Shown: piece by piece, positions 8,188 through 14,761 of the stretch
Numbering within the stretch: the first letter of the stretch is position 1
How the letters are laid out: each line of letters starts with the position of its first letter
Origin: Vulcanimicrobiota bacterium
GTDB lineage: Bacteria; Vulcanimicrobiota; Xenobia; Xenobiales; JADMJV01
Assembly (NCBI GenBank): GCA_023447635.1
Contig: JAEXNA010000038.1
Coordinates: forward strand, 1-25,067
Direction of reading: 5' to 3'
DNA length: 25,067 nucleotides
Program-made: the position numbers and the translations under genes
Notes under the pieces: generated by a model
Seen by the model: only the letters and a program-made list of their open reading frames with translations
Database searches by the model: none
What the model was told of the DNA's origin: nothing

Positions 8188-8919
8188 CTACTCCTGGACG
8201 GAGCCTTCGATCACTCGCATCTGGAGTTGACCGGGCTGACCGTCGTTATCAACGTTCTGTTCATTGTAGCGGGTCGCATCGAGTTTCTGAGCCTCGCCCT
8301 TGGGGTCGGGTCTCTTGTCGTAAGAGTTGACCACCGGCTTCTGCTTGTCGCCGATGCCAGGCTTGCCTTCGACGTTCGAGACGTCGTTCTGAGCGGGCTG
8401 GTCCTTGATCCCCTGAGAGGGCGGCACGCTGTTGTAGGTGGGGAGGGTTCCCTTCTGGGAATCGCCCCGTTTCGGTTCGCCTATTCCCGGTTCGACCTCG
8501 GGCTGAGCAGGCTGAACTTCAGGACGGGCTTCGGGAACCTCTTTACCGGTCTCGACCACGGGCTTGCGGGTCTCTACAACTTGCGAGACTTCTTTGCCGT
8601 TGGCTTCGTTCTCTTCTTCATAGCGCGTGGCGGGCAGGTCCTGATTGCGACCGCTGGGGTCGGGCTGCTTCTCGTAGGTGGCAGCGTCCTGACCCTGCTC
8701 TTTGCCCTGCGGGTCCGGCGACTTCTCGTAGGTGGCCGCATCGACGTCCTGATACTGAGGCGCAGGGCGCGTGTCGTAAGTGTTCAGGACGGGCTTCTGA
8801 GTGTCGCCCCGACGGGTGTTGGTCGGGTCTTGCTGCTGAGCCGCAGCGGGCACCAGGGCGGTGACCAGGGCTAGGCCGGCTCCGAGCACGGCGACTTTCC
8901 AGGTAGAATTCTTGTTCAT
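8188..8919 (-). CDS. Secreted repetitive low-complexity protein
   Basis: This 243-residue protein starts with a clear Sec signal peptide: NKNSTWK, a hydrophobic stretch VAVLGAGLALVTALV, and a cleavage site near PAAA-QQQ. The mature part is hydrophilic, rich in Gln, Asp, Pro, Glu and Lys, and has no predicted globular domain. Degenerate repeats are visible: DAATYEKSPDP, DAATYEKQPDP, PATRYEEE and DATRYNEQ, plus KPVLNTYDTRP and KPVVNSYDKRPDP, and two RGDxQK and GIG motifs. The ATG at 8919 has AGGAG about seven bases upstream. Such proteins are usually periplasmic, cell-wall or surface-associated; there is no lipobox or LPXTG anchor. I do not know the family. Confidence 0.72.
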   Translation of the reverse strand: MNKNSTWKVAVLGAGLALVTALVPAAAQQQDPTNTRRGDTQKPVLNTYDTRPAPQYQDVDAATYEKSPDPQGKEQGQDAATYEKQPDPSGRNQDLPATRYEEENEANGKEVSQVVETRKPVVETGKEVPEARPEVQPAQPEVEPGIGEPKRGDSQKGTLPTYNSVPPSQGIKDQPAQNDVSNVEGKPGIGDKQKPVVNSYDKRPDPKGEAQKLDATRYNEQNVDNDGQPGQLQMRVIEGSVQE

Positions 8920-9090
8920 GGCGTTGCTCCTAAGGGATATCGTTCTCTGTATATGTCTGCCCCTATCATGAAACGGCGCTGCGAAGGCGGACACCACAGG
9001 ATGAGCCCTTTCGACCTATACCTTTGGATCGGTCCCGGGCCGGTCGTCTGGCAGCGACGCGAGGCCGCCACGCAGATTCCAGGGAAATGC

Positions 9091-9126
9091 AAAAAGACCG
9101 GGCCCACTAGGGGCTCCAGTCTTTCT
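9091..9126 (-). terminator. Rho-independent terminator after the phasin-like gene
   Basis: Read on the minus strand, an imperfect hairpin (GACTGGAGCCCC paired with GGGCCCGGTC, with one mismatch and one bulge) is followed by TTTTT. It lies 20 bases downstream of the stop at 9146 and separates that gene from the secreted-protein gene at 8919. The rest of the 226-base gap holds no recognisable promoter. Confidence 0.7.
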
Positions 9127-9145
9127 CTACGCTGGCGCGAGTAGC

Positions 9146-9412
9146 TTACTTGACGGCTACGGCGTTGCGGATGTCCTGGACCTGCTTCTCGACGGCTTCG
9201 CGGCCGGTCTTGACGCTTTCGGTTACGAAGGCTTCGGCGGTCTTGCCCTGCTGGGCGACCAGGTGAAGGAGCGACTCGTTGGTGGCGATGACCTGCTCGC
9301 GGGTCTGGGCGACGTGGTTGAGCATCACGCGAACCATCTCTTCGTTGCGCTGCTGCATTTCGGCCAGCACTTCCATGTTCTTCTTGGCGGTGTTGATCAT
9401 CAGTTCCATCAT
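9146..9412 (-). CDS. Small phasin-like coiled-coil protein
   Basis: This 88-residue protein is a single long amphipathic helix region: EMQQRNEEMVRVMLNHV, then a break, then FVTESVKTGREAVEKQVQD. The pattern resembles phasins (polyhydroxyalkanoate granule coat proteins) and other small amphipathic helical proteins, and the length is at the short end for a phasin. No PHA synthase gene is present in the window, so granule association is a guess. The start is the first ATG of an ATGATG pair; AGAGG lies about nine bases upstream on the minus strand. It is followed by its own terminator, so it is probably transcribed alone from the control region at 9435-9552. Confidence 0.62.
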   Translation of the reverse strand: MMELMINTAKKNMEVLAEMQQRNEEMVRVMLNHVAQTREQVIATNESLLHLVAQQGKTAEAFVTESVKTGREAVEKQVQDIRNAVAVK

Positions 9413-9434
9413 CTTCTTAGTCCTCTTTTTCTTT

Positions 9435-9466
9435 CGGAGCGGCGCTCCGTTGTTCTCTGGGAACAA
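9435..9466 (-). promoter_or_regulatory. Two adjacent inverted repeats in the leader of the phasin-like gene
   Basis: CGGAGC-ggc-GCTCCG (9435-9449) is followed directly by TTGTTC-tctgg-GAACAA (9450-9466). They sit 23-54 bases upstream of the start at 9412. The first could fold in the mRNA; the second looks like an operator. It is not a LexA box, because the half-sites point the wrong way (GTTC-N5-GAAC). Confidence 0.4.
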
Positions 9467-9481
9467 GGTACGACCGGACGG

Positions 9482-9552
9482 TTGCAATCTGATTGCAGCT
9501 TTCCCACCCGGTTGCAACTCGCCGGCAGCGTCGTGTTGCAAGGTGAGTTGCA
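9482..9552. promoter_or_regulatory. Cluster of five TTGCA motifs in a divergent control region
   Basis: TTGCA starts at 9482, 9493, 9512, 9536 and 9548. The first two form a perfect palindrome TGCAATC-t-GATTGCA (9483-9497), and 9511-9518 is the 8-bp palindrome GTTGCAAC. The cluster lies between the minus-strand gene starting at 9412 and the plus-strand transporter gene at 9631, where a regulator of both could bind. No known box is recognised. Confidence 0.4.
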
Positions 9553-9630
9553 GGGACGTTGAGGGCTTGAACGCCGCCGATGGCGGCCCACAGACCTGGC
9601 CTGCGTTACCTGCTCTCCAGGAGGAACGGC

Positions 9631-11004
9631 ATGGATAAAATTGAAAAAAGTTCCATGTCGATCCTTCCCGGACTCCTGATCATCGCCACCTTCGGTGTTT
9701 TCGCGGTGCTGATGATGACTCGCCGCATGCCGGCGCTGCTGGCTTTGCCCTGTATGGCGGTGATCATCGCCATGATCTCAGGAGCCTTCTTCGACTGGTC
9801 GACACCGCTGCCGCCCGAAGCCGGCTTCACCTCGTTCTGGAGCTTCGTGCAGACCCACGTGATGACCAAAGGAGCGGCCCGCCTGGCCGAGCCGATCATG
9901 TTCACGGTGTTCGGCTCTATCCTCAGTCAACTGGTGATCCGGGCTGGCATTGCCCAGCGCATCGTCAGCGTCGCCGCCGAGTACGCGGGCGACCGCAAAA
10001 TGGTCCTGGCGGGGGCGCTTACCCTGGTGGTCGCGTTCTGCTTCTCGTCGCTGACCGGCCTGGGCGCGGTCATCATGCTGGGCTCGCTGGTGCTTCCTAT
10101 CCTGCTCGGCGCCGGCCTCTCGGCGGAGTTCTGCGCCTGCTTGATGCTGTTCGCCATCGCCACCGGCGGCATTTTCAACCCCGCTATCATCGGGAACTAC
10201 GAGACCATCTTCGGCCTCGACCGCGCGACCGTTCAGCACTACGTGGTGCTGTACGGCGGAATGCTGGCCGTGACCACCTTGCTGTTCTTCATCATCGAAG
10301 GGCGCAAAGAGCAAAGCTACGCCTGGTCCGTGGTGTCCGAAGCGCCTCCGAAGGTCTCTATGAACCCGCTGGCGCTGCTCACCCCGATTCTGCCTATCGC
10401 GCTCTTGTTGGGCAGCGGCTTCCTGTTCGACCGCTACGGCATCGGCGTGAAGTGGGAGATCATCCCCGCCTTCGTGGTCGGTATCATCTGGGGTGCCTTG
10501 ACCACCGACCCGCGTCGCGCCCTGCAGAACGTCACCGCCGCCACTCTGGAGGGGCTCAAAGACGTAGCGCCCGTGCTGGGGCTGTTCATCGGTATCGGGA
10601 TGGCGCTCAACGCCATGATGGCCGAACCGACCAAGGTGGTGATGTCGCCTTTCCTGAGCGCGGTGCTGCCGCAGAGCGCCCTGGGATACGTCCTCTTCTT
10701 CACCCTGCTGGCTCCGCTGGCGCTGTACCGCGGACCGCTGAACTTCTTCGGACTGGGCGCCGGGATCGCCGCGCTGATCCTGGGCGCCAACCTGATGCCC
10801 GCGGTGGCGCTGATGGCCGCCTACTTCGCGGTGGGCCAGATTCAGGGCGTGTGCGACCCCACCAACACCTCGAACGTATGGCTGGCGACCTTCACGAAAT
10901 CGTCGACCGAACGTTTTCTCAAAAGAACCATCCCCTACGTGTGGGGCTTCGTGGCGGTGGCTCTGGCCTACGCCGCGCTGGGAGCCGGAGTGATGAACAG
11001 ATGA
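9631..11004 (+). CDS. Multi-spanning transporter of the ion-transporter type (putative substrate carrier for the HyuA operon)
   Basis: This is a 457-residue integral membrane protein with many hydrophobic helices, starting with SILPGLLIIATFGVFAVLMM. Two internal halves show similar features: a helix-breaking FNPAIIGNYETIFG segment in the first half and GVCDPTNTSNVWLATF in the second, typical of transporters with paired re-entrant loops (CitMHS, GntP and related ion-transporter families). The start at 9631 is fixed by an excellent AGGAGG (9619-9624). The stop codon overlaps the start of the hydantoinase/oxoprolinase gene by ATGA, so the carrier probably imports its substrate, perhaps a cyclic amide, ureide or carboxylate. 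A GCCGCC-gat-GGCGGC hairpin (9573-9587) lies in the upstream leader. The exact family cannot be fixed by eye. Confidence 0.8.
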   Translation: MDKIEKSSMSILPGLLIIATFGVFAVLMMTRRMPALLALPCMAVIIAMISGAFFDWSTPLPPEAGFTSFWSFVQTHVMTKGAARLAEPIMFTVFGSILSQLVIRAGIAQRIVSVAAEYAGDRKMVLAGALTLVVAFCFSSLTGLGAVIMLGSLVLPILLGAGLSAEFCACLMLFAIATGGIFNPAIIGNYETIFGLDRATVQHYVVLYGGMLAVTTLLFFIIEGRKEQSYAWSVVSEAPPKVSMNPLALLTPILPIALLLGSGFLFDRYGIGVKWEIIPAFVVGIIWGALTTDPRRALQNVTAATLEGLKDVAPVLGLFIGIGMALNAMMAEPTKVVMSPFLSAVLPQSALGYVLFFTLLAPLALYRGPLNFFGLGAGIAALILGANLMPAVALMAAYFAVGQIQGVCDPTNTSNVWLATFTKSSTERFLKRTIPYVWGFVAVALAYAALGAGVMNR

Positions 11005-13148
11005 GCAAGCGCCAGGTCCGCATCGGAATCGACGTCGGTGGAACTTTTACCCATGCCGTAGCGGTGGACAATCGCAGCGCCGAGGTGATCTGCCACTGTG
11101 TCACTCCCACCACCCACAAGGCCACCGAAGGCGTAGCGGCGGGCATCGTGGCCTCCTTCGGGATGCTGCAGGAGCAGTTGGGTCCGGATTCCGAGGTGGT
11201 GTTCCTGGCCCACTCCACCACTCAGGCCACCAACGCTCTGTTGGAAGGCGACGTCGCTCGCGTCGGCATCGTCGGTCTCGGTAAGGGGATGGAGGGCGCC
11301 AAGGCTAAATCCGATCTCAACGTGGGCGACCTGGAACTCTCCGAAGGGAAGTTCTTGCGCACCCAACTCGACTTCGTCGAACCTGACGCCACCGCGATTG
11401 GGGGCGCAGTCGCTCGTCTGAAAGAGGCCGGATGCGGCGCCGTGGTGGCGGCTCAGGGCTTCTCGGTGGACGACCCCACGGGCGAAAAGGGCGTGATGGA
11501 GCAGGCCCGTTCGGCCGGTCTGCCCGCCTGCGGTACCCACGAGATGTCGGGACTCTACGGCCTTCGCGTGCGCGCCCGCACGGCCGTGCTGAACGCCAGC
11601 ATCTTGCCCAAAATGATCGAGACCGCCGAGATGACGCACAAGGCGCTGACCGGCAAGTCCGTCGAGGCCGCGCTGATGGTGATGCGCTCGGACGGCGGAG
11701 TGATGAGCCTGGAAGAAGTGCGCCGTCGTCCGGTGATGACTCTGCTCTCCGGTCCGGCGGCTGGCGTGGCGGCGGCTTTGATGTTTCTCAAAGCCTCGGA
11801 CGCCCTATTCCTGGAGGTAGGAGGCACCTCGACCGACATCTGCCTTGTCAAAGACGGCAAGGCGGCCGTGCGCAGCGCCTCCGTGGGCGGTCATCCGACC
11901 TACCTGAAGACGCTGGACAGTCGCACCCTGGGCATCGCCGGCGGATCCATGATCGGGCGGACCGACAAAGGCATCCTGACCATAGGTCCCCGCTCGGCTC
12001 ACGTGGCCGGGTTTGGCTACTGCTCCTTCACCGAGGCCGAGCATCTGCAGGGCGACCTCAAGGTCGTGGAGGTCCGTCCCCTCAAAGACGACCCTGTCTA
12101 TTACGCGATCGAGAACGCGTCCGGCCAGCGCAGCGCTCCCACCACCACCTGCGCCGCCAATCTGCTGGGCTATATCAAGCCGGGCGACTACTCGGCCGGT
12201 AACCTCGACAACGTGCGGGCTGCCTTCACTGCGCTGGCCGCTCATCTGAAGGCGGAATCAGCCGAGGCTGTCGCGCGTCAGGTGCTCGACGCGGCGGCGG
12301 AGAAGGTGCTCCCCACCATTCGCCAACTGCTCAAGGACTACGGTTCGACCGACCGTACGGTGAAGCTTTTGGGAGGGGGAGGCGGAGCCGGCGCGATCGT
12401 GCCGATCGTGGCCGAAAAGCTGGGCTTCCCTCACGAGATCGCCCAGCGGGCCGAGGTGATCTCGGCCATCGGAGCGGCGCTGGCGATGGTGAAAGAGACC
12501 ATCGAGCGCAATATCGTCGACCCCAGCCAGGCCGATCTGGCCCGCCTGCGGTCCGAGGCCGAGTCGGCCGTGATCGGGATGGGAGCCGACCCCGCCACGG
12601 TCGAAGTGGTGGTCAGCGTGGACGCTCAGAAGAGCATCGTGACCGCCGTGGCGACGGGCTCTATCGCCTTTTCCGAGGGAGAAACGGGGGCTCAGGAAGA
12701 GGTCTCTCCAGAAGAGAGACTTCAAACTTTGAAGGAAGCTTCACCCAAAGAGGCGACCTTTACCCCCGTGGGGGACACCTCGCACTTCTACCTATATCGA
12801 AGTGAGAGGGAAGAGAAGTATCTCTTCAACCTGCTCAAGCGGAAGAAATCCACCCTCTGGGTGACCGACCGCAAGGGCAATGTGAAACTGCAGGTGCCGG
12901 GAGGGCAGGCCGAGCAGAGCCGCGGAAGCGCTCTGGAAACGGCTCTCTCACAGACGTTGAGCAAACATACGACCTACGGAGACGCGGGAGCTTTGATCCC
13001 CGCGCTGCACGTGGTAGCCGGTCGCAAGATGACCGACCTGACCTCGCTGACTTCCTCCGACCAGGCGCTCACGCTGGCCCGCCAGGAGCTGTCCGGTCTC
13101 GACCCCGAGACTCCGGTCTTTTTCCTGGTTCACCCCGCGAAAGGATAA
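11001..13148 (+). CDS. Hydantoinase/oxoprolinase family protein (HyuA-like) with extra C-terminal region
   Basis: This 715-residue protein belongs to the ATP-dependent hydantoinase/5-oxoprolinase A family, whose members open cyclic amides using ATP. The N-terminal actin-like phosphate loop is DVGGTFT (D11-T17). LLSGPAAGVAAA near residue 250 and LEVGGTSTDICLV near residue 272 are the family's second ATPase signatures, and LLGGGGGAGAIVPIVAEKLG near residue 456 closes the domain. The remaining roughly 200 residues form an extension I do not recognise, with a charged stretch (YRSEREEKYLFNLLKRKKST). No HyuB gene follows, although most A subunits work with a B subunit. It overlaps the transporter gene by four bases and is followed seven bases later by a small HExxH gene. 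The substrate is unknown. Confidence 0.88.
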   Translation: MSKRQVRIGIDVGGTFTHAVAVDNRSAEVICHCVTPTTHKATEGVAAGIVASFGMLQEQLGPDSEVVFLAHSTTQATNALLEGDVARVGIVGLGKGMEGAKAKSDLNVGDLELSEGKFLRTQLDFVEPDATAIGGAVARLKEAGCGAVVAAQGFSVDDPTGEKGVMEQARSAGLPACGTHEMSGLYGLRVRARTAVLNASILPKMIETAEMTHKALTGKSVEAALMVMRSDGGVMSLEEVRRRPVMTLLSGPAAGVAAALMFLKASDALFLEVGGTSTDICLVKDGKAAVRSASVGGHPTYLKTLDSRTLGIAGGSMIGRTDKGILTIGPRSAHVAGFGYCSFTEAEHLQGDLKVVEVRPLKDDPVYYAIENASGQRSAPTTTCAANLLGYIKPGDYSAGNLDNVRAAFTALAAHLKAESAEAVARQVLDAAAEKVLPTIRQLLKDYGSTDRTVKLLGGGGGAGAIVPIVAEKLGFPHEIAQRAEVISAIGAALAMVKETIERNIVDPSQADLARLRSEAESAVIGMGADPATVEVVVSVDAQKSIVTAVATGSIAFSEGETGAQEEVSPEERLQTLKEASPKEATFTPVGDTSHFYLYRSEREEKYLFNLLKRKKSTLWVTDRKGNVKLQVPGGQAEQSRGSALETALSQTLSKHTTYGDAGALIPALHVVAGRKMTDLTSLTSSDQALTLARQELSGLDPETPVFFLVHPAKG

Positions 13149-13155
13149 CAACGAT

Positions 13156-13662
13156 ATGACCGTCACCGTTCAAGAACAGCTGCCCGCGTGGTATTTCGCC
13201 CGCTACGGCCGCCCTTCGAACAAGGTCGATGTCGACGCCGCCGAGGACTGGGCTCTGAAGGCGGTGCGGATGACCAAACGCTCGATCGAGCGAGAGTTCC
13301 AGGGACGGGGCTTTGTCGTGCGGGTGGCCGACCTGACCTGGCCCCAGGGGCGGGGCGTCTCGGTGCGCCTGCGCGCTCGTCTGAACTTGCGAAATAAAGA
13401 GCTGATTCTGGACCCTCAGGCCGAAGCCGATCTGCATGGAGAGCTCGAGATGATGGGCTTTCCCCTGTCGCCATCGCCGCGCGAGGTGATCATGGCGCAC
13501 GAACTGTTCCATCTGTTCTGTCCCAAGTGCCCGGCGCCGCTGGCCGAGATGGCGGCTCATCTTTACGCTGCGGAAGCTTTGAAGTTGGACTATTTCCCCG
13601 GCCTGCTCGATATCGCCGACCGCTTCTCTAGCGCCGAACACGCCGCCCAGCGCAGCGCTTAG
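13156..13662 (+). CDS. Small HExxH putative metalloprotein
   Basis: This is a 168-residue soluble protein with a zinc-metallopeptidase-type motif AHELFHLFCPKCP: H115, E116 and H119, with a CxxC (C122, C125) immediately after. E131 or E140 in the following helix could be the third metal ligand. An N-terminal region of mixed strands (FVVRVADLTW, VSVRLRARLNL) precedes it, which fits a short, minimal metallopeptidase such as those in the SprT-like or DUF-type groups, but the match is only to the motif. It starts seven bases after hyuA with GAAAGGA about ten bases upstream, so it is the third gene of the transporter-hydantoinase operon. It may process or activate an operon product; this is inference. 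Confidence 0.65.
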   Translation: MTVTVQEQLPAWYFARYGRPSNKVDVDAAEDWALKAVRMTKRSIEREFQGRGFVVRVADLTWPQGRGVSVRLRARLNLRNKELILDPQAEADLHGELEMMGFPLSPSPREVIMAHELFHLFCPKCPAPLAEMAAHLYAAEALKLDYFPGLLDIADRFSSAEHAAQRSA

Positions 13663-13700
13663 TCCGCTGCGGACCGTCCGCTGCCCAAGCGGCCGGTGTC

Positions 13701-13729
13701 TTTACTCCCGTTCGTTCAACGGTTATTCT
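13701..13729 (+). promoter_or_regulatory. Candidate sigma-70 promoter upstream of the leader ORF and rsgA
   Basis: TTTACT (13701-13706) and TATTCT (13724-13729) each match four of six consensus bases and are separated by exactly 17 bases. Transcription would start near 13736, ahead of a strong ribosome binding site and the leader ORF at 13760. Confidence 0.45.
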
Positions 13730-13759
13730 GTAAACCACTTTTCTTTTGGAGGCTGACCT

Positions 13760-13807
13760 ATGATTGTACCCACACGCTTCACGCCTCCCGCTTCGCCGGG
13801 AGCCTAG
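13760..13807 (+). CDS. 15-codon leader ORF (possible leader peptide)
   Basis: TTTTGGAGG (13744-13752) with 7-base spacing is among the best ribosome binding sites in the window, and it serves an ORF of only 15 codons encoding MIVPTRFTPPASPGA, which is rich in proline and has a PP pair. A small hairpin, CTCCCG-cttcgc-CGGGAG (13785-13802), overlaps its end, and a longer nested hairpin follows 14 bases after the stop. The arrangement looks like a leader-peptide attenuator. Alternatively it is the intact start of a decayed gene. There is no evidence yet that it is translated. Confidence 0.4.
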   Translation: MIVPTRFTPPASPGA

Positions 13808-13820
13808 ACCGGCCACTCTC

Positions 13821-13882
13821 ATCACCTTTCCCTCTCTGGTGCTGATGGCCGGTGTCTTCGGCTATGGACCACGAAAGGTGAT
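13821..13882 (+). other. Long nested hairpin, possible attenuator or terminator
   Basis: Outer arms ATCACCTTTC (13821-13830) and GAAAGGTGAT (13873-13882) are perfectly complementary over 10 bp. Inside them TGGT pairs with ACCA (13837-13840, 13868-13871), and TGGCCG pairs with CGGCTA (13846-13851, 13859-13864) around a 7-base loop. The tail ATTTTCGTTTT gives a weak U-rich run. It separates the leader ORF from the first possible rsgA codon at 13890, and could stop transcription from the upstream operon or regulate rsgA. Confidence 0.5.
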
Positions 13883-13889
13883 TTTCGTT

Positions 13890-14707
13890 TTGAAGCATTT
13901 GAGCAAGCGAAAGCTAGCGGGGCTCCGCAAAGCTTTCCAAGAGAAAGACCGCTGGCACCAGGCGCGAGCTGCCCTGGATCAGGTGGAGCGGCCGATGAGC
14001 GCGCTGGACTAGCGCATCCCCGTAGTAAGGAAGGTGGCTCCGAATCTGGATCTGCTGGTGGTGGTGTCGTCGTTCGGCCTGCCGCCGTATAAGCCGCGAC
14101 TGGTCGACCGTCTGCTGGTGCTGGCCTCTCTAGAAGAGTTGCCAGCCCTGGTGGTACTCAACAAGGTCGACCTGGCGGAACTGCGAGGCGAAGCGGAAGA
14201 GACCGCTCGGCTTTACCGGTCGTGCGGGATCGACTGTCTGGTGACCTCGACCGTCACTGGCGAAGGCGTCGCCCTGCTGGCCGAGCGACTGCAGGGGCTG
14301 TCCAGTGGTCTGGTCGGTCACTCTGGGTCGGCAAGAGCAGCCTGCTCAGGGCGGTCGAGCCGTCGCTGGAAGGGGTGGCGGTGGGAGAGGTCAGCACCTC
14401 TCTGCAGCGCGGTCGCCACACCACCACGGAGGTTCGCTTCTTTCCCCTGAGCGGCCCCCGGGGCGGCCGAGTCTACGACCTGCCGGGGCTGAAACTGGTG
14501 CCAGTCGAGGATGTGGACGAGAGGGAACTCTCGCGCCATTTCCCCGAACTCGAAGGCGTCTCGCGAGGCTGTCGCTTCCACGACTGTCTGCACCGGGAGG
14601 AACCGGTGTGCGCGGTCAAGGAGGCGGTCGCGTCCGGTCGGATCGCCGAGTCGCGCTATCTCTCCTACCTGGACCTGTTGGCCGGGTTGGGCGAGCGGCA
14701 CGGCTAG
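13890..14707 (+). pseudogene. rsgA: Broken ribosome small-subunit-dependent GTPase A (RsgA)
   Basis: The reading frame encodes most of RsgA, the circularly permuted GTPase that checks 30S subunit maturation. G4 is VVLNKVDL, G5 is TSTVTGEG, G1 is GHSG..VGKSSLL, G2 is RGRHTTT, G3 is DLPG, and the zinc site is C-x4-C-x-H-x5-C (GCRFHDCLHREEPVC). Three defects are visible. An in-frame TAG at 14010-14012 separates residues such as SKRKLAGLRKAF from the GTPase domain. The N-terminal OB-fold of about 70 residues is missing between the two. One base is lost in the GGG at 14325-14327, exactly in the P-loop; restoring a G rejoins the frame from 14033 with the frame running to 14707. Residues otherwise look conserved, so decay is recent or the sequence has an error. 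The GTG at 14034 could start a shorter product. Confidence 0.8.
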
Positions 14708-14723
14708 CCCTGGGTTAGCCGAG

Positions 14724-14761
14724 GAGAGGCAGGGCCTTCGAGGCTCTGCCTCTCTTTTTTT
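14724..14761 (+). terminator. Rho-independent terminator after rsgA
   Basis: AGAGGCAGGGCC (14724-14735) pairs with GGCTCTGCCTCT (14742-14753), with one G-T pair, followed by seven T. It ends at the stop of the convergent allE gene and has no T-run for minus-strand transcripts, so it serves rsgA only. Confidence 0.92.

Noticed and set aside
9450..9466. LexA/SOS box
   Set aside because: Half-sites run GTTC-N5-GAAC, the reverse of the Gram-positive box GAAC-N4-GTTC, and no SOS gene is adjacent.
10452..11000. Upstream extension of the hydantoinase/oxoprolinase frame
   Set aside because: This part overlaps the transporter in another frame and reads as arginine-rich noise; the real start is the ATG at 11001.
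13821..13882. Fluoride riboswitch, suggested by GATGG and CTTCGG inside the hairpin
   Set aside because: The conserved pseudoknot arrangement is not there and the following gene is rsgA, not a fluoride gene.
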